Shown here in pieces: positions 34,698-43,327 of a stretch of 64,000 bases of DNA (position 1 is the stretch's first letter; the number at the start of each line of letters is the position of its first letter). This stretch comes from Oscillospiraceae bacterium (lineage in GTDB: Bacteria > Bacillota > Clostridia > Oscillospirales > Oscillospiraceae). The notes beneath the pieces were generated by a model, which worked only from the letters and a program-made list of their open reading frames with translations, ran no database searches and was not told where the DNA came from. The position numbers and the translations under genes are program-made. The stretch is from positions 147,055 through 211,054 of the forward strand of contig CAJTGJ010000003.1 in the NCBI GenBank assembly GCA_910575695.1, read 5' to 3'.

Positions 34698-34726
34698 ATT
34701 ATAACAAAAATACGGCGCTATTTCAA
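34698..34726 (-). promoter_or_regulatory. promoter of recJ (and probably relA)
   Basis: Minus strand TTGAAA (34721-34726), 17-base spacer, perfect TATAAT (34698-34703), 80 bases before the recJ ATG. Confidence 0.75.
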
Positions 34727-35122
34727 CCGCAGGTTGTAATATTAAATGCGAAAGAACACGAACCCACCCGACAGGGTGCTGAAGAATCCGCCTGGGATTC
34801 CCGAATATTACGCCCCGTACCCAACGGAGTATGGAGCGGGTCGCAACACAACGGAGAAACGCGCCGCCCTATTAACGGGGCGGCGCGTTTCTTATGCCTG
34901 GTAGCGTCGAATTCGTACAATGTCCGCAGCGTCAATTCCTCCGGCGCGATGAATTGGAGCACCGCGAACGAGTAAGCCGCAAGGCCGAAAGCAGAGGACC
35001 GCCATCAAGGGAAGACATATCCCGCCGCCGCAGTGAGAGAGCGGGGGGAATACAGGATTGGTGAAGCAGGGCCCACGGGAACCGGTGAAAACCGGCAGCC
35101 CATTTTATGGGCAGTGTTTTGA
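34727..35122. other. 396-base intergenic region between mnmA and recJ
   Basis: No convincing gene. It contains the terminator at 34855-34892 and paired hairpins near 35084-35112 (ACCGGTGAAAACCGG and CCCATTTTATGGG). A minus-strand frame of ~79 codons (34723-34962) lacks a ribosome site and family match. Confidence 0.4.
34855..34892 (-). terminator. strong GC-rich hairpin, probable terminator
   Basis: AGAAACGCGCCGCCC pairs with GGGCGGCGCGTTTCT. It is symmetrical and lies about 230 bases past the mnmA stop, so some 230 bases of 3' transcript may be real. Confidence 0.6.
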
Positions 35123-36214
35123 CTATATCACCTCGGCAATGGCGCCGCCGCCCAGCACGGCCCCGTCCGCGCCGTACACCACCGCCGCCTGCCCCGGCGT
35201 TACCGCCCGCTGAGGCTGGGCAAACTCCAGCCGCACCCGGTCCCCCTCCGGGAACACCGTGGCCGGCTGCTCTGTCTGGCGGTAGCGGGTCTTGGCCAGC
35301 GCCGCAAAGGGTTTTTCCGGCGGGTCGATGAGCCAGTTCCAGTCCACCGCCGTACAGCCCGGGCTGTACAGCGCCGCCTCCGGCCCTACGGTGACGGTGT
35401 TGTCCGCCATGCATTTGGAACAAACGTAAATCCGCCCGGATGACGACACGCCCACGCCCCGGCGCTGGCCGATGGTCAGCCCCGCCGCGCCCCGGTGGCG
35501 GCCCACCACCCTGCCGTCCATGCTCACAATGTCCCCGGGGGGATACTGCTTTCCGGTATAGCGCTCCATGAAGGACAGGTAATCCCCGTCGGGCACAAAG
35601 CAGATATCCTGGCTGTCATGCTTCCGGGCGTTGACGAAGCCCTCCTGCTCCGCGATCTCCCGCACCTCCGCCTTGGTCAGCCCCCCCAGGGGGAACAGGG
35701 TATGGCTGAGCTGCTCCCGGGGGACAGGGTAGAGGACATAGCTCTGGTCCCGGCTCAGATCCGCGGCCTTTGCCAGTCCGAAGCCCCCCGTTCCGCTGTC
35801 CACGATCCGGGCGTAGTGCCCTGTGGCGATGTAATCGCAGTTCAGTTCCCGGGCGCGGCGGCGCAGGCGGTCGAATTTCAAAAACCGGTTGCAGTCGATG
35901 CAGGGGTTGGGGGTCTCCCCCCGCTCGTAGGCGTCCACAAAGCGGCGGATCACCTTCTCCTCAAAATCCTCCGAGAAGTTGAACACATAGTGGGGGATGT
36001 CCATCCGCCGGGCCACCGCCCGGGCGTCCTCCACGTCGTCCAGCGTACAGCATGGATGGCCCTTGTCCAGCCCCACAGCCTCATTGCCGAACAGCTTCAT
36101 GGTGACGCCGACGCACTCGTAGCCCCTCTGCTTCAGCAGCCACGCCGCCACGCTGGAGTCCACCCCGCCGCTCATGGCCACCAGCACCCGGTCTCCGTTT
36201 TGCTCCAATCCCAT
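35123..36214 (-). CDS. mnmA: tRNA-specific 2-thiouridylase MnmA
   Basis: 363 residues from the ATG at 36214. PP-loop SGGVDSS, catalytic Cys in NPCIDCNRFLKF and the second Cys in SQDICFVPDGDY are diagnostic. It puts sulphur on U34 of Lys, Glu and Gln tRNAs, taking it from a cysteine desulphurase relay; no desulphurase gene is adjacent. Monocistronic promoter upstream. Confidence 0.95.
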   Translation of the reverse strand: MGLEQNGDRVLVAMSGGVDSSVAAWLLKQRGYECVGVTMKLFGNEAVGLDKGHPCCTLDDVEDARAVARRMDIPHYVFNFSEDFEEKVIRRFVDAYERGETPNPCIDCNRFLKFDRLRRRARELNCDYIATGHYARIVDSGTGGFGLAKAADLSRDQSYVLYPVPREQLSHTLFPLGGLTKAEVREIAEQEGFVNARKHDSQDICFVPDGDYLSFMERYTGKQYPPGDIVSMDGRVVGRHRGAAGLTIGQRRGVGVSSSGRIYVCSKCMADNTVTVGPEAALYSPGCTAVDWNWLIDPPEKPFAALAKTRYRQTEQPATVFPEGDRVRLEFAQPQRAVTPGQAAVVYGADGAVLGGGAIAEVI

Positions 36215-36239
36215 CACACCCTTCGGATTTGCTTTCCGT

Positions 36240-36268
36240 ATTATACTCCATATCCTCCCGGACCGCAA
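36240..36268 (-). promoter_or_regulatory. promoter of mnmA
   Basis: Minus strand TTGCGG (36263-36268), 17-base spacer, perfect TATAAT (36240-36245). Confidence 0.7.
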
Positions 36269-36324
36269 GAGCCTTGAACCCGCGTCCGTCTCCAGGCGGC
36301 GGGGCCGATCCGGCAGCTGAAGCG

Positions 36325-36350
36325 GCCCCCGGCGCACAGGCGCCGGGGGC
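36325..36350 (-). terminator. hairpin after the ABC permease gene
   Basis: GCCCCCGGCG pairs with CGCCGGGGGC around a 6-base loop, just past the permease stop. There is no T-run, so terminator function is uncertain. Confidence 0.45.
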
Positions 36351-36359
36351 TATGTCCTT

Positions 36360-37955
36360 TTACAGCGCCCGGAGCATCGCCGGCCCCCGCTTGGCGAGGA
36401 CCACCACGCTCACCAGCGCCAGCACCGCCAGAAGCGCCGGCGGCAGGAGCATCGCCAGCACCGGGCTCACCATACTCCCCAGCCAGTACAGCAGGGCGCA
36501 CACACCCAGCGCCGTCATGGGCACAAGCATACCCAGCACCACCGCCAGGGACTGCTTCACCACCACCGTCTCGTTCACCGCGTCCAGCTTGGGGAAGGCC
36601 AGGCCGATGAACATACCAAAGGCGGCGTGGGCGGTGCAGAACAGCAGCGTCTCCAGCAGCAGCACCGCCCCCTCCAGGGGGGACAGCTCCAGGGCGATGA
36701 TCAGGCACACCCCGGCGATCACAGTACAGGGGACGCTGAACAGCAGCTCGAAGCCGGTTTTCAGCCCCAGCAGGGCCCGCCCGCCCACCGGGGCCTCCCG
36801 GAGGATCCACAGGTACTTGCCCTCCAGGCTGATGGACGGCGCGGCGATGACGCACATGGACAGGCAGAAGCCGATTACCAGCGCCGCCAGGGGCATCACA
36901 GGCACCCCGTCTCCCATCATGGCCAGCATCTTCCCCAGGTCGTCCCGCATGACCACCGCCGCCGCCCCCATGCCCACCAGCATCATCAGGCCGAGGCAGG
37001 AGTTCCAGAAGTACATGGGTATGCCGAACAGCCGCCGCAGCTCCATGCGAAGCAGGGCCTTTTTCTGTCCCGCCGCGGACTGGGCGGACAGCTTGTAGTC
37101 GTTGCGGGCGGAGCGGGCGGCAAAGGCGGTGACCGCCTGACGGTACACCCGGCCCAGCCCGAACACCACCAGGGCAAAGGGCACGGCGCAGCACGCCGCG
37201 AAGGCCAGCAGCAGCATCCAGTCCCCCATGATGCCGTCCGCCATCCACAGCATGGGAGCGGCCCAGCTCAGGGACTCCTTCACCCCCATGGCGTTGGAGG
37301 CAAGGCCCTCGATCATGCCGTTGAGGTTGAACGCGAACCACATCACCGCCGCCATATACAGTGCCATCACGATGTTCTGCCCGATCACGCCCCCCTTTGA
37401 CAGCTTGGCGGACACAAAGGCCACCAGCGCCCCCATCAGCACGGACAGGGCCGTGTCCAGCAGGGGCAGGGCCAGCACCGCCAGCAGCAGCCGCACCCAG
37501 AACAGCGGGCCGCGCCCCACGCCGCTCTCGGTCATAAAGGCGCACACCGCCCCGGCGGGGGCCAGGATGAAGAAGGAAAACACCAGGTTTTCCAGGTAGA
37601 TGGCCGTCACCCGGCTGGCCATCAGCGCGGTGGTGGACACGGGCATGGACAGCAGCAGATCGTTGTCCTTCCCGCCGAATACCACCCCCTTGGCGGCGAA
37701 AGCGGTGAAGATCATGCCGCTCACCAGGGCCGCGATTCCCATAAAGATGAACAGCAGCACCTCCATCTGGAGGGGGGCCAGCACATGCATGAGCATGGAG
37801 CTGTACAGCCCGGACATATACAGGCCCAGGCCGGCGATCAGCAGGACGACCCCCACCCCGGTGGCCGCCTTCTTCCGGTTCTTCCGGCCCATGTTGGAGG
37901 AGGACAGCAGCATGGATTTGACGCTGACCTTCAGCAAGGCGAGAAACTTTTTCAT
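36360..37955 (-). CDS. ABC-2 type transporter permease
   Basis: 531 residues with about ten to twelve hydrophobic segments beginning near residue 33 (GVGVVLLIAGLGLYMSGL). No extracellular large domain or FtsX signature is visible. The start overlaps the ATPase stop by 4 bases, so the two form one exporter. Substrate unknown. It ends the MerR-headed minus operon. Confidence 0.82.
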   Translation of the reverse strand: MKKFLALLKVSVKSMLLSSSNMGRKNRKKAATGVGVVLLIAGLGLYMSGLYSSMLMHVLAPLQMEVLLFIFMGIAALVSGMIFTAFAAKGVVFGGKDNDLLLSMPVSTTALMASRVTAIYLENLVFSFFILAPAGAVCAFMTESGVGRGPLFWVRLLLAVLALPLLDTALSVLMGALVAFVSAKLSKGGVIGQNIVMALYMAAVMWFAFNLNGMIEGLASNAMGVKESLSWAAPMLWMADGIMGDWMLLLAFAACCAVPFALVVFGLGRVYRQAVTAFAARSARNDYKLSAQSAAGQKKALLRMELRRLFGIPMYFWNSCLGLMMLVGMGAAAVVMRDDLGKMLAMMGDGVPVMPLAALVIGFCLSMCVIAAPSISLEGKYLWILREAPVGGRALLGLKTGFELLFSVPCTVIAGVCLIIALELSPLEGAVLLLETLLFCTAHAAFGMFIGLAFPKLDAVNETVVVKQSLAVVLGMLVPMTALGVCALLYWLGSMVSPVLAMLLPPALLAVLALVSVVVLAKRGPAMLRAL

Positions 37956-38665
37956 TTCTCTCCCTCCAGCTCCAAAAACACGTCCTCCAGGGAGGAGTCA
38001 CCCACCAGCTGCTCCGTGGGGCCGGATTTGACCAGCCGCCCGTCCTTGATGATGGCAATCTGATGGCACAGCTTCTCCGCCACCTCCAGCACGTGGGTGG
38101 AGAAGAACACCGCCGAGCCGCCCTGGCACAATTCGGCTAAGTACCCTTTCATCAGGTGGGACGCGGAGGGGTCCAGTCCCACGAAGGGCTCATCCAGGAT
38201 CAGCAGCCGGGGCCGGCGGATAAAGGCGGAGATCAGGGCCAGCTTCTGCCGCATCCCGTGGGAGTAGCTTCCGATGGGGGAGCCTAAATTCCCCGTCAGC
38301 TCAAAGGCGTCCCCAAACCGTGCGATGTCCTTTGTCCGCTGGTCCGCCGGGATGTCATACAGGTCGGCGATGAAATTCAGATAGTCGATGCCCTTCATGA
38401 ACTCGTACAGGTCCGGATTGTCGGGCAGGAAGGCGGTGACCCGCTTGGCCCCCACCGGGTCCTTTTTCACGTCGCGGCCGTCGATGGTGATGGTTCCCTC
38501 GGTGAAGTCCATCACCCCCGCCACCGCCCGGAGGGTGGTGGTCTTGCCCGCCCCGTTGTGGCCGATGAAGCCGTAGATCTCGCCGGGGCGCACGTGGAGG
38601 GTCAGGTCGTCCACCGCCTTTTTCCCGCCGGGGTAGGTTTTGGAATAGTGTTCGATACGAAGCAT
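37952..38665 (-). CDS. ABC transporter ATP-binding protein
   Basis: 237 residues from the ATG at 38665 (AAAGGAGAG upstream). Walker A GHNGAGKTT, signature YSHGMRQKLAL, Walker B LLILDEP, and the H-loop FSTH are all intact. It powers the adjacent permease. The family resembles exporters for antimicrobial peptides, sodium or drugs. Expression should follow the MerR protein of the operon. Confidence 0.93.
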   Translation of the reverse strand: MLRIEHYSKTYPGGKKAVDDLTLHVRPGEIYGFIGHNGAGKTTTLRAVAGVMDFTEGTITIDGRDVKKDPVGAKRVTAFLPDNPDLYEFMKGIDYLNFIADLYDIPADQRTKDIARFGDAFELTGNLGSPIGSYSHGMRQKLALISAFIRRPRLLILDEPFVGLDPSASHLMKGYLAELCQGGSAVFFSTHVLEVAEKLCHQIAIIKDGRLVKSGPTEQLVGDSSLEDVFLELEGEK

Positions 38666-38717
38666 AATGTTCTCTCCTTTACAACGCAGATGGTTCGGTT
38701 TCAAAGGCTCCACCGGG

Positions 38718-39002
38718 TCAAAGGTTCATGAAAAACACAAATCCGATGACGACCGCAGCCACGGCCAGGCCAATGAAGCCCGCCAGATGCTTTTCCTTCT
38801 CCTCGCTGGCGGCGAAGCCCGCCCCGACCAGCCCCACCGCCGGGGGGATCAGCAGGCCGAACAGCTTGGGCATGATATTGCTGGGCTGTCCGTCCACGCC
38901 GATCTGCATCACCAGCTCGTCCGGCAGGACGAACCAGCCCGCGATGGAGGCGGCAGCCAGAGGGATCACCAGCAGGAAGGGCCAGTAACGCTTTTTCTCC
39001 AT
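38718..39002 (-). CDS. small membrane protein (DUF1648-like)
   Basis: 94 residues from the ATG at 39002, 8 bases after AAGGGG. Three hydrophobic helices; the segment WFVLPDELVMQIGVDGQPSN between helices 1 and 2 resembles the DUF1648 pattern (LPDxxxxHxxxxGxPD). It lies between the YbjQ-family gene and the ABC ATPase. Role unknown; perhaps a helper of the exporter. Confidence 0.7.
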   Translation of the reverse strand: MEKKRYWPFLLVIPLAAASIAGWFVLPDELVMQIGVDGQPSNIMPKLFGLLIPPAVGLVGAGFAASEEKEKHLAGFIGLAVAAVVIGFVFFMNL

Positions 39003-39007
39003 CAGGC

Positions 39008-39328
39008 TCACCCCTTGTACTTCACCGCCGTGCCGTACACGGTGATCTCCGCCGCCCCCTGCATGATGGAGGCCGAGGCGTAGCGGATGTTCAGCACCGC
39101 GTCCGCCCCAAGGGCCTCCGCCTCGTCCACCATCCGCTTGGTGGCGAGCTGCCGGGCCTCGGTGAGCATGGCGGTGTAGCTCTCAATCTCTCCGCCCACG
39201 AAGGTCTTCATTCCCGCCATAAAATCCTTGCCAACGCTCTTGCACTGCACCACCGAGCCTTTCACGATGCCCAGGGCCTCCAGCTCCCGGCTGGGGCCGG
39301 GAATATAGTCAATATTGAGAAGCAGCAT
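39008..39328 (-). CDS. YbjQ/UPF0145 family protein
   Basis: 106 residues. Typical segments: a GSVVQCKSVGKDF-like start, then EARQLATKRMVDEAEALGADAV and a closing TVYGTAVKY. Family members are pentameric and of uncertain function, sometimes called heavy-metal-binding. The start lies inside the end of the merR-like gene (20-base overlap). Confidence 0.9.
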   Translation of the reverse strand: MLLLNIDYIPGPSRELEALGIVKGSVVQCKSVGKDFMAGMKTFVGGEIESYTAMLTEARQLATKRMVDEAEALGADAVLNIRYASASIMQGAAEITVYGTAVKYKG

Positions 39329-39959
39329 CTTCTTCCCCTCCCTTGATCTGCTTGATGCGCTGGTACAGCGCCGCCAGCACCCCGACGATCATCACCGCCG
39401 GAATAGCCGCCAGGGCGATCACCACCCCGATGGGGGGCGCGTCCGCCGCGTCCATGGTAAAGCCCCACACGATGAGGGCGATCAAGGCCCCCATCAGCGC
39501 CAGCATCAGCACCGCCGCCCCGATGGGGCTGACGTACCGGGTCAGTTTATCCCGTTTTCCCACGTTCATGAATTTTGTCCCCTCCTGTTCCTGCCGCTCC
39601 ATGCTTTCCAGCACCGTGTCGGCGTCCAGCCCGTCCAGCTGGCTGCGGCTTTCCTTGATCTGGGCGCACACGCCCTGAGCCGCCGCCAGATTGGCCTGCC
39701 TGCGCTCCAGCTGGATCATATGCCGCCCCATGGCGTCCTCCAGCGTGAGCTGGCCGGACTTGAGCCGCAATATCTCCTCGATGGGCACGTCCAGCATCCG
39801 CAGCAGTTTGATTTTTTTCAGCCACGCCACATCGGCGTCGCTGTAGTCCCGGTAGCCGTTGTCAGAATTGCGCCCGGGGGTGAGCAGCCCTTCCTTTTCA
39901 TAGAAGCGGATGTTCCCCTTGGTGATGCCCACCAGCTGCTCCACCTGGTTGATCTTCAT
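39309..39959 (-). CDS. MerR family regulator with membrane helices
   Basis: 216 residues from the ATG at 39959 (GGAGG upstream). Residues 1-70 are the winged helix-turn-helix (MKINQVEQLVGITKGNIRFY, then GYRDYSD), followed by a coiled dimer helix to ~125. Instead of an effector domain the C-terminus has two transmembrane helices (about 145-165 and 176-197), so it is probably membrane-bound and senses envelope stress or the exporter itself. It heads the operon with YbjQ, DUF1648-like, ATPase and permease. Confidence 0.88.
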   Translation of the reverse strand: MKINQVEQLVGITKGNIRFYEKEGLLTPGRNSDNGYRDYSDADVAWLKKIKLLRMLDVPIEEILRLKSGQLTLEDAMGRHMIQLERRQANLAAAQGVCAQIKESRSQLDGLDADTVLESMERQEQEGTKFMNVGKRDKLTRYVSPIGAAVLMLALMGALIALIVWGFTMDAADAPPIGVVIALAAIPAVMIVGVLAALYQRIKQIKGGEEDAASQY

Positions 39960-39983
39960 GGCTTTGCCTCCCTCCATGCCTGT

Positions 39984-40014
39984 ATGCTACACCCTCCACC
40001 TGGTGGAAGGTCAA
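39984..40014 (-). promoter_or_regulatory. MerR-type promoter/operator with 19-base spacer
   Basis: Minus strand TTGACC (40009-40014) and TAGCAT (39984-39989) are 19 bases apart. The spacer is a dyad (CTTCCACC and GGTGGAGG). This over-long spacer with central dyad is the hallmark of promoters that MerR proteins twist into activity; autoregulation is expected. Confidence 0.85.
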
Positions 40015-40058
40015 GAGGTTTTGAAAAATTTTCTCCCAAAACGGCCCGTCCCCGCGCT

Positions 40059-40078
40059 GGGGGGGGGGGGGGGGGGGG
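40059..40078. repeat. 20-base poly-G tract
   Basis: An uninterrupted run of 20 G on the plus strand, about 45 bases upstream of the MerR-operon -35 box. It could vary in length by slippage or be a sequencing or assembly artefact. Confidence 0.9.
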
Positions 40079-40190
40079 CGGGCCTGAATCCGCCTTGATG
40101 ATTGTGTCCCCGCCAGGCGGCGCGTACAAGTGTTTTTGCCGGCGGCAGCAAACCTTGGCACGGCGAATTCACTCCGCCCGAGCATTAAAA

Positions 40191-41102
40191 TCATGAAGGG
40201 GTCCCCGCAAAGCCGTCCTTTGGCGTTGCGGGGAGCAGGGGCCCGGACAGGTCCAGCCCGCCGTAGGCCGTCAGCGGCTCCCCTTCCACCAGAAGCTGCA
40301 CCTGCTCCACCTTGTCCAGGCTGCACAGCGTCTCCACGATGGACGAGATCACCAGCTCCTGTTCCTCCGGGCTGTCCGGTATGGCGGCCAGCAGGGCGCT
40401 GGACACATCCGCATAGCACACCCCATCGTCCACCCAGGCGGCGCGGACCGCCAGGTCCTGCGGCAGAAGCCCCTCCAGGCCGTCGTCCCGGGACCCCGCC
40501 GCCAGTGCCTCCAGCACCGCGATGGCGGGGGTCTCGTCCTCGGTGAGCCGGAACACCCGGAGCTCAAAGCCCAGCGCGGCGCTCCCCGTCCGGCGGAAGT
40601 AGAGGGAGGCGGGCACGTCCACCGGCTCCTCCTCCGCGCCGGAGAAAATCACGTTCCCCTGCCGGAGCACCCGCCAGTCGTCCCCCGTTCCGCAGGACAG
40701 CTCCACCCGGTCCACCTCGGGCAGCTGGCACAGGGTCATGGTGATGCAGCAGTCCGCAATGGTCTGGTCCACCCCGGACAGCTGGGCATATTCCTCCGAC
40801 AGCTCCACCCGGGCCGTCCGGCCCTCCACCAGCCAGTCCGCCACCTCCGTCCCCGCCGGGATCGGGCCGGTCAGGCCGCTGTCCTGGGCCGGACCCGCCA
40901 GCAGGGCCGCCAGCAGGGCGGACACCGTCTCCTCCCCCGTGTAGGGCATGGAGCCCAGCGGCGCCGTCACCTCCCGGCTCTGCCGTTCCTCGGGGACGGC
41001 GAACCACAGCCGCAGGGCGCCGTCGTCCTCCTCCGTCCCGGCCCGGCAGGCGGCGCACAGCGCCAGGGCCAGAACCAGGCATACTGCCATATGTTTTTTC
41101 AC
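40191..41102 (-). CDS. GerMN domain (sporulation/spore germination type) lipoprotein
   Basis: 303 residues. A signal peptide with a Cys-containing end (LALCAAC) suggests a lipoprotein, though the lipobox is not ideal. Two GerMN-like modules follow: the first around 50-140 (ETVSALLAALLAGP ... RVELSEEYAQL), the second around 175-290 (VLEALAAGS ... CYADVSSALL). It is the last gene after a histidine kinase, with a 4-base overlap (ATGA), so the kinase and the lipoprotein are co-expressed and may interact at the membrane, as accessory lipoproteins do with WalK-type kinases (inference). Confidence 0.82.
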   Translation of the reverse strand: MKKHMAVCLVLALALCAACRAGTEEDDGALRLWFAVPEERQSREVTAPLGSMPYTGEETVSALLAALLAGPAQDSGLTGPIPAGTEVADWLVEGRTARVELSEEYAQLSGVDQTIADCCITMTLCQLPEVDRVELSCGTGDDWRVLRQGNVIFSGAEEEPVDVPASLYFRRTGSAALGFELRVFRLTEDETPAIAVLEALAAGSRDDGLEGLLPQDLAVRAAWVDDGVCYADVSSALLAAIPDSPEEQELVISSIVETLCSLDKVEQVQLLVEGEPLTAYGGLDLSGPLLPATPKDGFAGTPS

Positions 41103-42574
41103 GGCCTGCCCTCCTCTGTCAGCGCGGGAAATTCCGCCTCAAACCGGGCGCCCTTTCCCGCGGGGTTCGGCCCCGCCTTGATATCCCCGCCGTGGAGGCG
41201 GGCGGTGTCCCGGGCGATGGACAGCCCCAGCCCGGTGCCTCCCGCCGCCCGGGAGCGGGCCTTGTCCACCCGGTAAAACCGGTCGAAGATCTTGGGCATA
41301 TCCTCCGCCGGGATTCCTACGCCGGTGTCGCACACCACCAGGGACGCTTTGCCCCCCAAATGGCGCACCGTCACGTCCACCCTGCCCCCCGGCTGGTTGT
41401 ATTTGATGGCGTTCTCGATCAGATTGAAGGCCACCTGGTACAGATCGTCCTCCGTGGCCAGCAGGGCGCAGGCGGGCTCGACGCGGGTTTTCAGCTCCAC
41501 CTGGTTGGCCCGGGCCACGGGGGTGAGCAGATGGGCCACCTTTTCCACCACCTGCCCCAGCTCCACCGGCTCCCGCTGGCGCACTGGTCCGGCGTCCAGC
41601 CGGGTCAGCGCCAGCAGGTGTTCGCTGATGCGGGTGAGGCGGTCGGCCTCCTCGCCGATGTCGGACACGAACTCCCGCACGGTGCCCATGTCCACCCGGT
41701 CATTCTGCAAAATGGAATCGGTGAGCAGGCGGATGGAGGCCAGGGGGGTCTTCAGCTCATGGGAGGCGTCGGACACGAACCGCCGCCGGGCCTCCTCGGT
41801 GGTCTGAAGCCGGTCGGTGAGCTGGTTGAACTCGTCGGCCAGCTGGGCCATCTCGTCCCTCCCCCGGGATTCCACCCGGTGGCTGTATTCGCCCTTCCGC
41901 ACACGGCGGATGGCGGACAGCAGCAGCCCCGTGCTCCGGGTCAGCGCCTTGGACAGCAGAAACACCAGCACCAGCGCCGCCGCGCAGATCACCATGGAGA
42001 CATACCGCAGGTTGGACTGGATGGACAGCAGGACCTGGGCCTGCTCCCCGTCGTACTCGTAGAGGTACACCGCCCCCAGGGTCTGGCCGTTGTACATCAC
42101 CGGGGCCGCCGCCCGGCACCGGATGGCCCGCTCCCGGTACTCGCTTCGGGCCACGTCCTTCCCCCGGAGCGCCGCCACCACCTCGGGTATGAGGGCGTAA
42201 TCCCCCAGGCGGTTGTCCAGGGTGGAGCTGTCATATAAAATGAGGCCGGAGGCGTCGGTAATGAGCACCCGTGTGCCCTGCACCTGCTCCAGCACCGCCA
42301 TGGTCTGCTCCACACTCTCCCTGGTGAGGGTCTCGGACACCGCCAGGGCGGAGCCGATCACCAGCGCCTGCCGCTTCAGGGTGCTCTCCTTGGAGGAAAA
42401 CACCATATTTTCCACCATGAGCAGGGGGTATGTGTTCATCACCAGAAGGATGGTCACCACCACCAGCAGGTAGGTCAGGGCATATTTCGCCTGGATACTG
42501 CGCCAGAAGGGCAGTCGCGCCTCCCGGACCGCCGGTTCCTTTGCCGTTTTCGCGGCCGCTTCTGTTCCTCCCAC
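41099..42574 (-). CDS. sensor histidine kinase (HAMP, HisKA, HATPase)
   Basis: 491 residues. First membrane helix about 30-50, extracytoplasmic sensor to ~190, second helix ~190-210, then HAMP (KALTRSTGLLLSAIRRVRKG). The phospho-His is in SDASHELKTPL; the ATP domain has NLIENAIKYN, DTGVGIP and GGTGLGLSI. It pairs with the OmpR-type regulator encoded upstream. No PAS domain is apparent, unlike many WalK proteins. Signal unknown. Confidence 0.94.
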   Translation of the reverse strand: MGGTEAAAKTAKEPAVREARLPFWRSIQAKYALTYLLVVVTILLVMNTYPLLMVENMVFSSKESTLKRQALVIGSALAVSETLTRESVEQTMAVLEQVQGTRVLITDASGLILYDSSTLDNRLGDYALIPEVVAALRGKDVARSEYRERAIRCRAAAPVMYNGQTLGAVYLYEYDGEQAQVLLSIQSNLRYVSMVICAAALVLVFLLSKALTRSTGLLLSAIRRVRKGEYSHRVESRGRDEMAQLADEFNQLTDRLQTTEEARRRFVSDASHELKTPLASIRLLTDSILQNDRVDMGTVREFVSDIGEEADRLTRISEHLLALTRLDAGPVRQREPVELGQVVEKVAHLLTPVARANQVELKTRVEPACALLATEDDLYQVAFNLIENAIKYNQPGGRVDVTVRHLGGKASLVVCDTGVGIPAEDMPKIFDRFYRVDKARSRAAGGTGLGLSIARDTARLHGGDIKAGPNPAGKGARFEAEFPALTEEGRP

Positions 42575-42627
42575 GCGCTCACCTCCTTCGTCAAGTCAAA
42601 GCCGGAGGGCGGCTCAGCGGGGCCCTC

Positions 42628-43323
42628 TCAGCTCTGGGGGTTGCTCAGGTAATAGCCCACGCCCCATTTGGTCAGAATATGCTCCGGGTTGGCGGGGTCG
42701 GGCTCCAGTTTCTCCCGCAGGCGGCGTATGTGCACGTCCACCGTCCGGAACTCCCCGATATACTCGTATCCCCACACCAGATTCAGAAGGTTTTCCCGGC
42801 TGTACACCCGCCCGGGGTTCTGCATCAGCAGTACCATCAAATCAAACTCCTTGGCGGTCAGGTCCACCGGCCTGCCGTCCCGCCACGCCGCCCGCTCCGC
42901 CAGATCCAGGGTGATGCTCCCCTGGGTGAGGCGGTCGGCCTCCCGCTGCTGCTGGGCGGAGGACGCCGCCCGGCGCAGCAGCGCCCGTATCCGGGCCTTC
43001 AGCTCCAGGATGTTGAAGGGCTTGGTGATATAGTCGTCCGCCCCGCACTCGAATCCCATGATCTTGTCCGCGTCCTCCCCCTTCGCGGTGAGCATGATCA
43101 CAGGCACGTTGGAAAACTCCCGGATCTTCATGCACGCCTGGAGGCCGTCGATCTTGGGCATCATCAGATCCAGGATAATCAGGTCGAACTGGCCCGTGCG
43201 GGCCTTGTCCACCGCCTCCTCGCCGTCGGAGCCGGTCTCCACCTGATATCCCTCGTTCTCCAGATTGAACTTGATGCCCTTCACCATCACCCGCTCGTCG
43301 TCAACCACTAAAATCTTCGGCAT
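42628..43323 (-). CDS. OmpR/PhoB family response regulator (WalR/ResD-like)
   Basis: 231 residues. Receiver with DDE (8-10), phospho-Asp in LIILDLMMP, Thr in IMLTAKGED and Lys in TKPF; the C-terminal winged helix ends in RTVDVHIRRLREKLE. Its kinase partner lies 53 bases downstream on the same strand. The sequence is near WalR/ResD-type regulators of envelope or redox functions, but I cannot choose between these. Confidence 0.94.
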   Translation of the reverse strand: MPKILVVDDERVMVKGIKFNLENEGYQVETGSDGEEAVDKARTGQFDLIILDLMMPKIDGLQACMKIREFSNVPVIMLTAKGEDADKIMGFECGADDYITKPFNILELKARIRALLRRAASSAQQQREADRLTQGSITLDLAERAAWRDGRPVDLTAKEFDLMVLLMQNPGRVYSRENLLNLVWGYEYIGEFRTVDVHIRRLREKLEPDPANPEHILTKWGVGYYLSNPQS

Positions 43324-43327
43324 TGCT

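Noticed and set aside
34723..34962. 79-codon minus-strand frame between mnmA and recJ
   Set aside because: No ribosome site, runs through the strong terminator hairpin and overlaps the recJ promoter.
32627..34975. 782-codon plus-strand frame
   Set aside because: Antisense to recJ, which has all DHH motifs.
34900..35122. T-box or other known leader RNA
   Set aside because: The T-box consensus is absent and both neighbours are transcribed away from a position that would need it.
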